Below are positions 63,908 to 64,000 of a stretch of DNA of 64,000 nt, one piece after another. The notes under the pieces were generated by a model. The model was not told where the DNA came from. It saw nothing but the letters and a program-made list of their open reading frames with translations, and ran no database searches. Each line of letters starts with the position of its first letter. The first letter of the stretch is position 1. The position numbers and the translations under genes were made by a program. Source of the DNA: Planctomycetota bacterium (lineage in GTDB: Bacteria; Planctomycetota; Phycisphaerae; Phycisphaerales; SM1A02); assembly GCA_021414025.1 (NCBI GenBank), contig JAIOPG010000007.1, positions 366,008-430,007 of the forward strand. The letters run 5' to 3'.

Positions 63908-64000
63908 ATGAAATCGAACCAGGAATTCCTTGAGAGCGTCGCCGCCATCGCGCGCGAGCGCAACGTCTTTGCCTCGATCGAGGTGAGGGACGATGCGCTG
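63908..64000 (+). CDS. Start of an unidentified gene, truncated by the window end
   Basis: ATG 63908 is preceded by AAAGGA and a TATGAT -10 element. The first 31 residues begin MKSNQEFLESVAAIARERN and read as a soluble amphipathic helix. Too little is present to name a family. Confidence 0.6.
   Translation, partial: MKSNQEFLESVAAIARERNVFASIEVRDDAL

Overview
The window is 64 kb of GC-rich bacterial chromosome with tightly packed genes, mostly in operons with 1-8 nt (often ATGA) overlaps. I see no insertion sequence, phage, integron or CRISPR array. The gene content suggests Planctomycetota, probably Phycisphaerae. The pointers are a full Bat aerotolerance operon, three SPFH genes tied to an ABC transporter, an EF-G with the motif of the mitochondrial/spirochaete/planctomycete EFG1 type, a GldF-GldG-like fusion with a DUF4340 protein, and several large proteins I cannot name. 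This assignment is inferred from family recognition by eye; there is no rRNA in the window.

Layout. 1-4.9 kb: end of a TerC-family gene, sucC, a HAD phosphatase, an unknown protein, a small basic repeat protein (minus) and a 3-hydroxyisobutyrate-dehydrogenase-like reductase (minus). 5.0-14.2 kb: the Bat operon, moxR-DUF58-lipoprotein-batA-batB-batC-batD-batE. 14.2-17.2 kb: tRNA-Ser(CGA), rpoZ (minus), a ClC channel coupled to rnpA, and yidD in the opposite direction. 17.2-28.8 kb: a minus-strand operon of FAH-family enzyme, large membrane-anchored protein, ABC permease, ABC ATPase and three SPFH proteins, with an orphan ABC-2 permease diverging from its head. 28.8-35.3 kb (minus): a membrane protein, a ClpP/NfeD-fold protease-like protein and its degenerate paralogue, then cca, plsC, cmk and a TIM-barrel protein. 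35.4-44.7 kb (plus): gcvH, a LolD/FtsX-type exporter, uvrB, and uvrA. 44.7-50.2 kb (plus): thioesterase-purN, hpf, a PTS IIA-HPr-gpsA operon, and a P1B ATPase. 50.2-56.4 kb: class I aldolase plus a lipoprotein (minus), a divergent RNase HII-like protein, EF-G and ribD. 56.3-61.3 kb (minus): a gliding-type ABC system. 61.3-64 kb: a PAS/GAF-REC protein, prmC (minus) and the first codons of one more gene.

How the genes work together. Most are core housekeeping: excision repair, translation and RNase P, cytidylate and purine metabolism, riboflavin synthesis, and glycerol-phosphate and acyl transfer for lipids. Three membrane-centred modules stand out. The Bat operon couples a MoxR chaperone to VWA proteins in the envelope. 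The SPFH/ABC operon looks like a membrane-microdomain transporter or remodelling assembly. The third is the Gld-like ABC system.

The most notable genome-scale signal is a TANNNT hexamer that sits only 6-9 nt upstream of the start codon of at least nine genes that have no obvious Shine-Dalgarno sequence. This is the signature expected of leaderless mRNAs. Leadered genes in the same window (tRNA-Ser, rpoZ, hpf, ptsN-like, fusA) instead have sigma-70-like -35/-10 pairs with 17-18 bp spacers.
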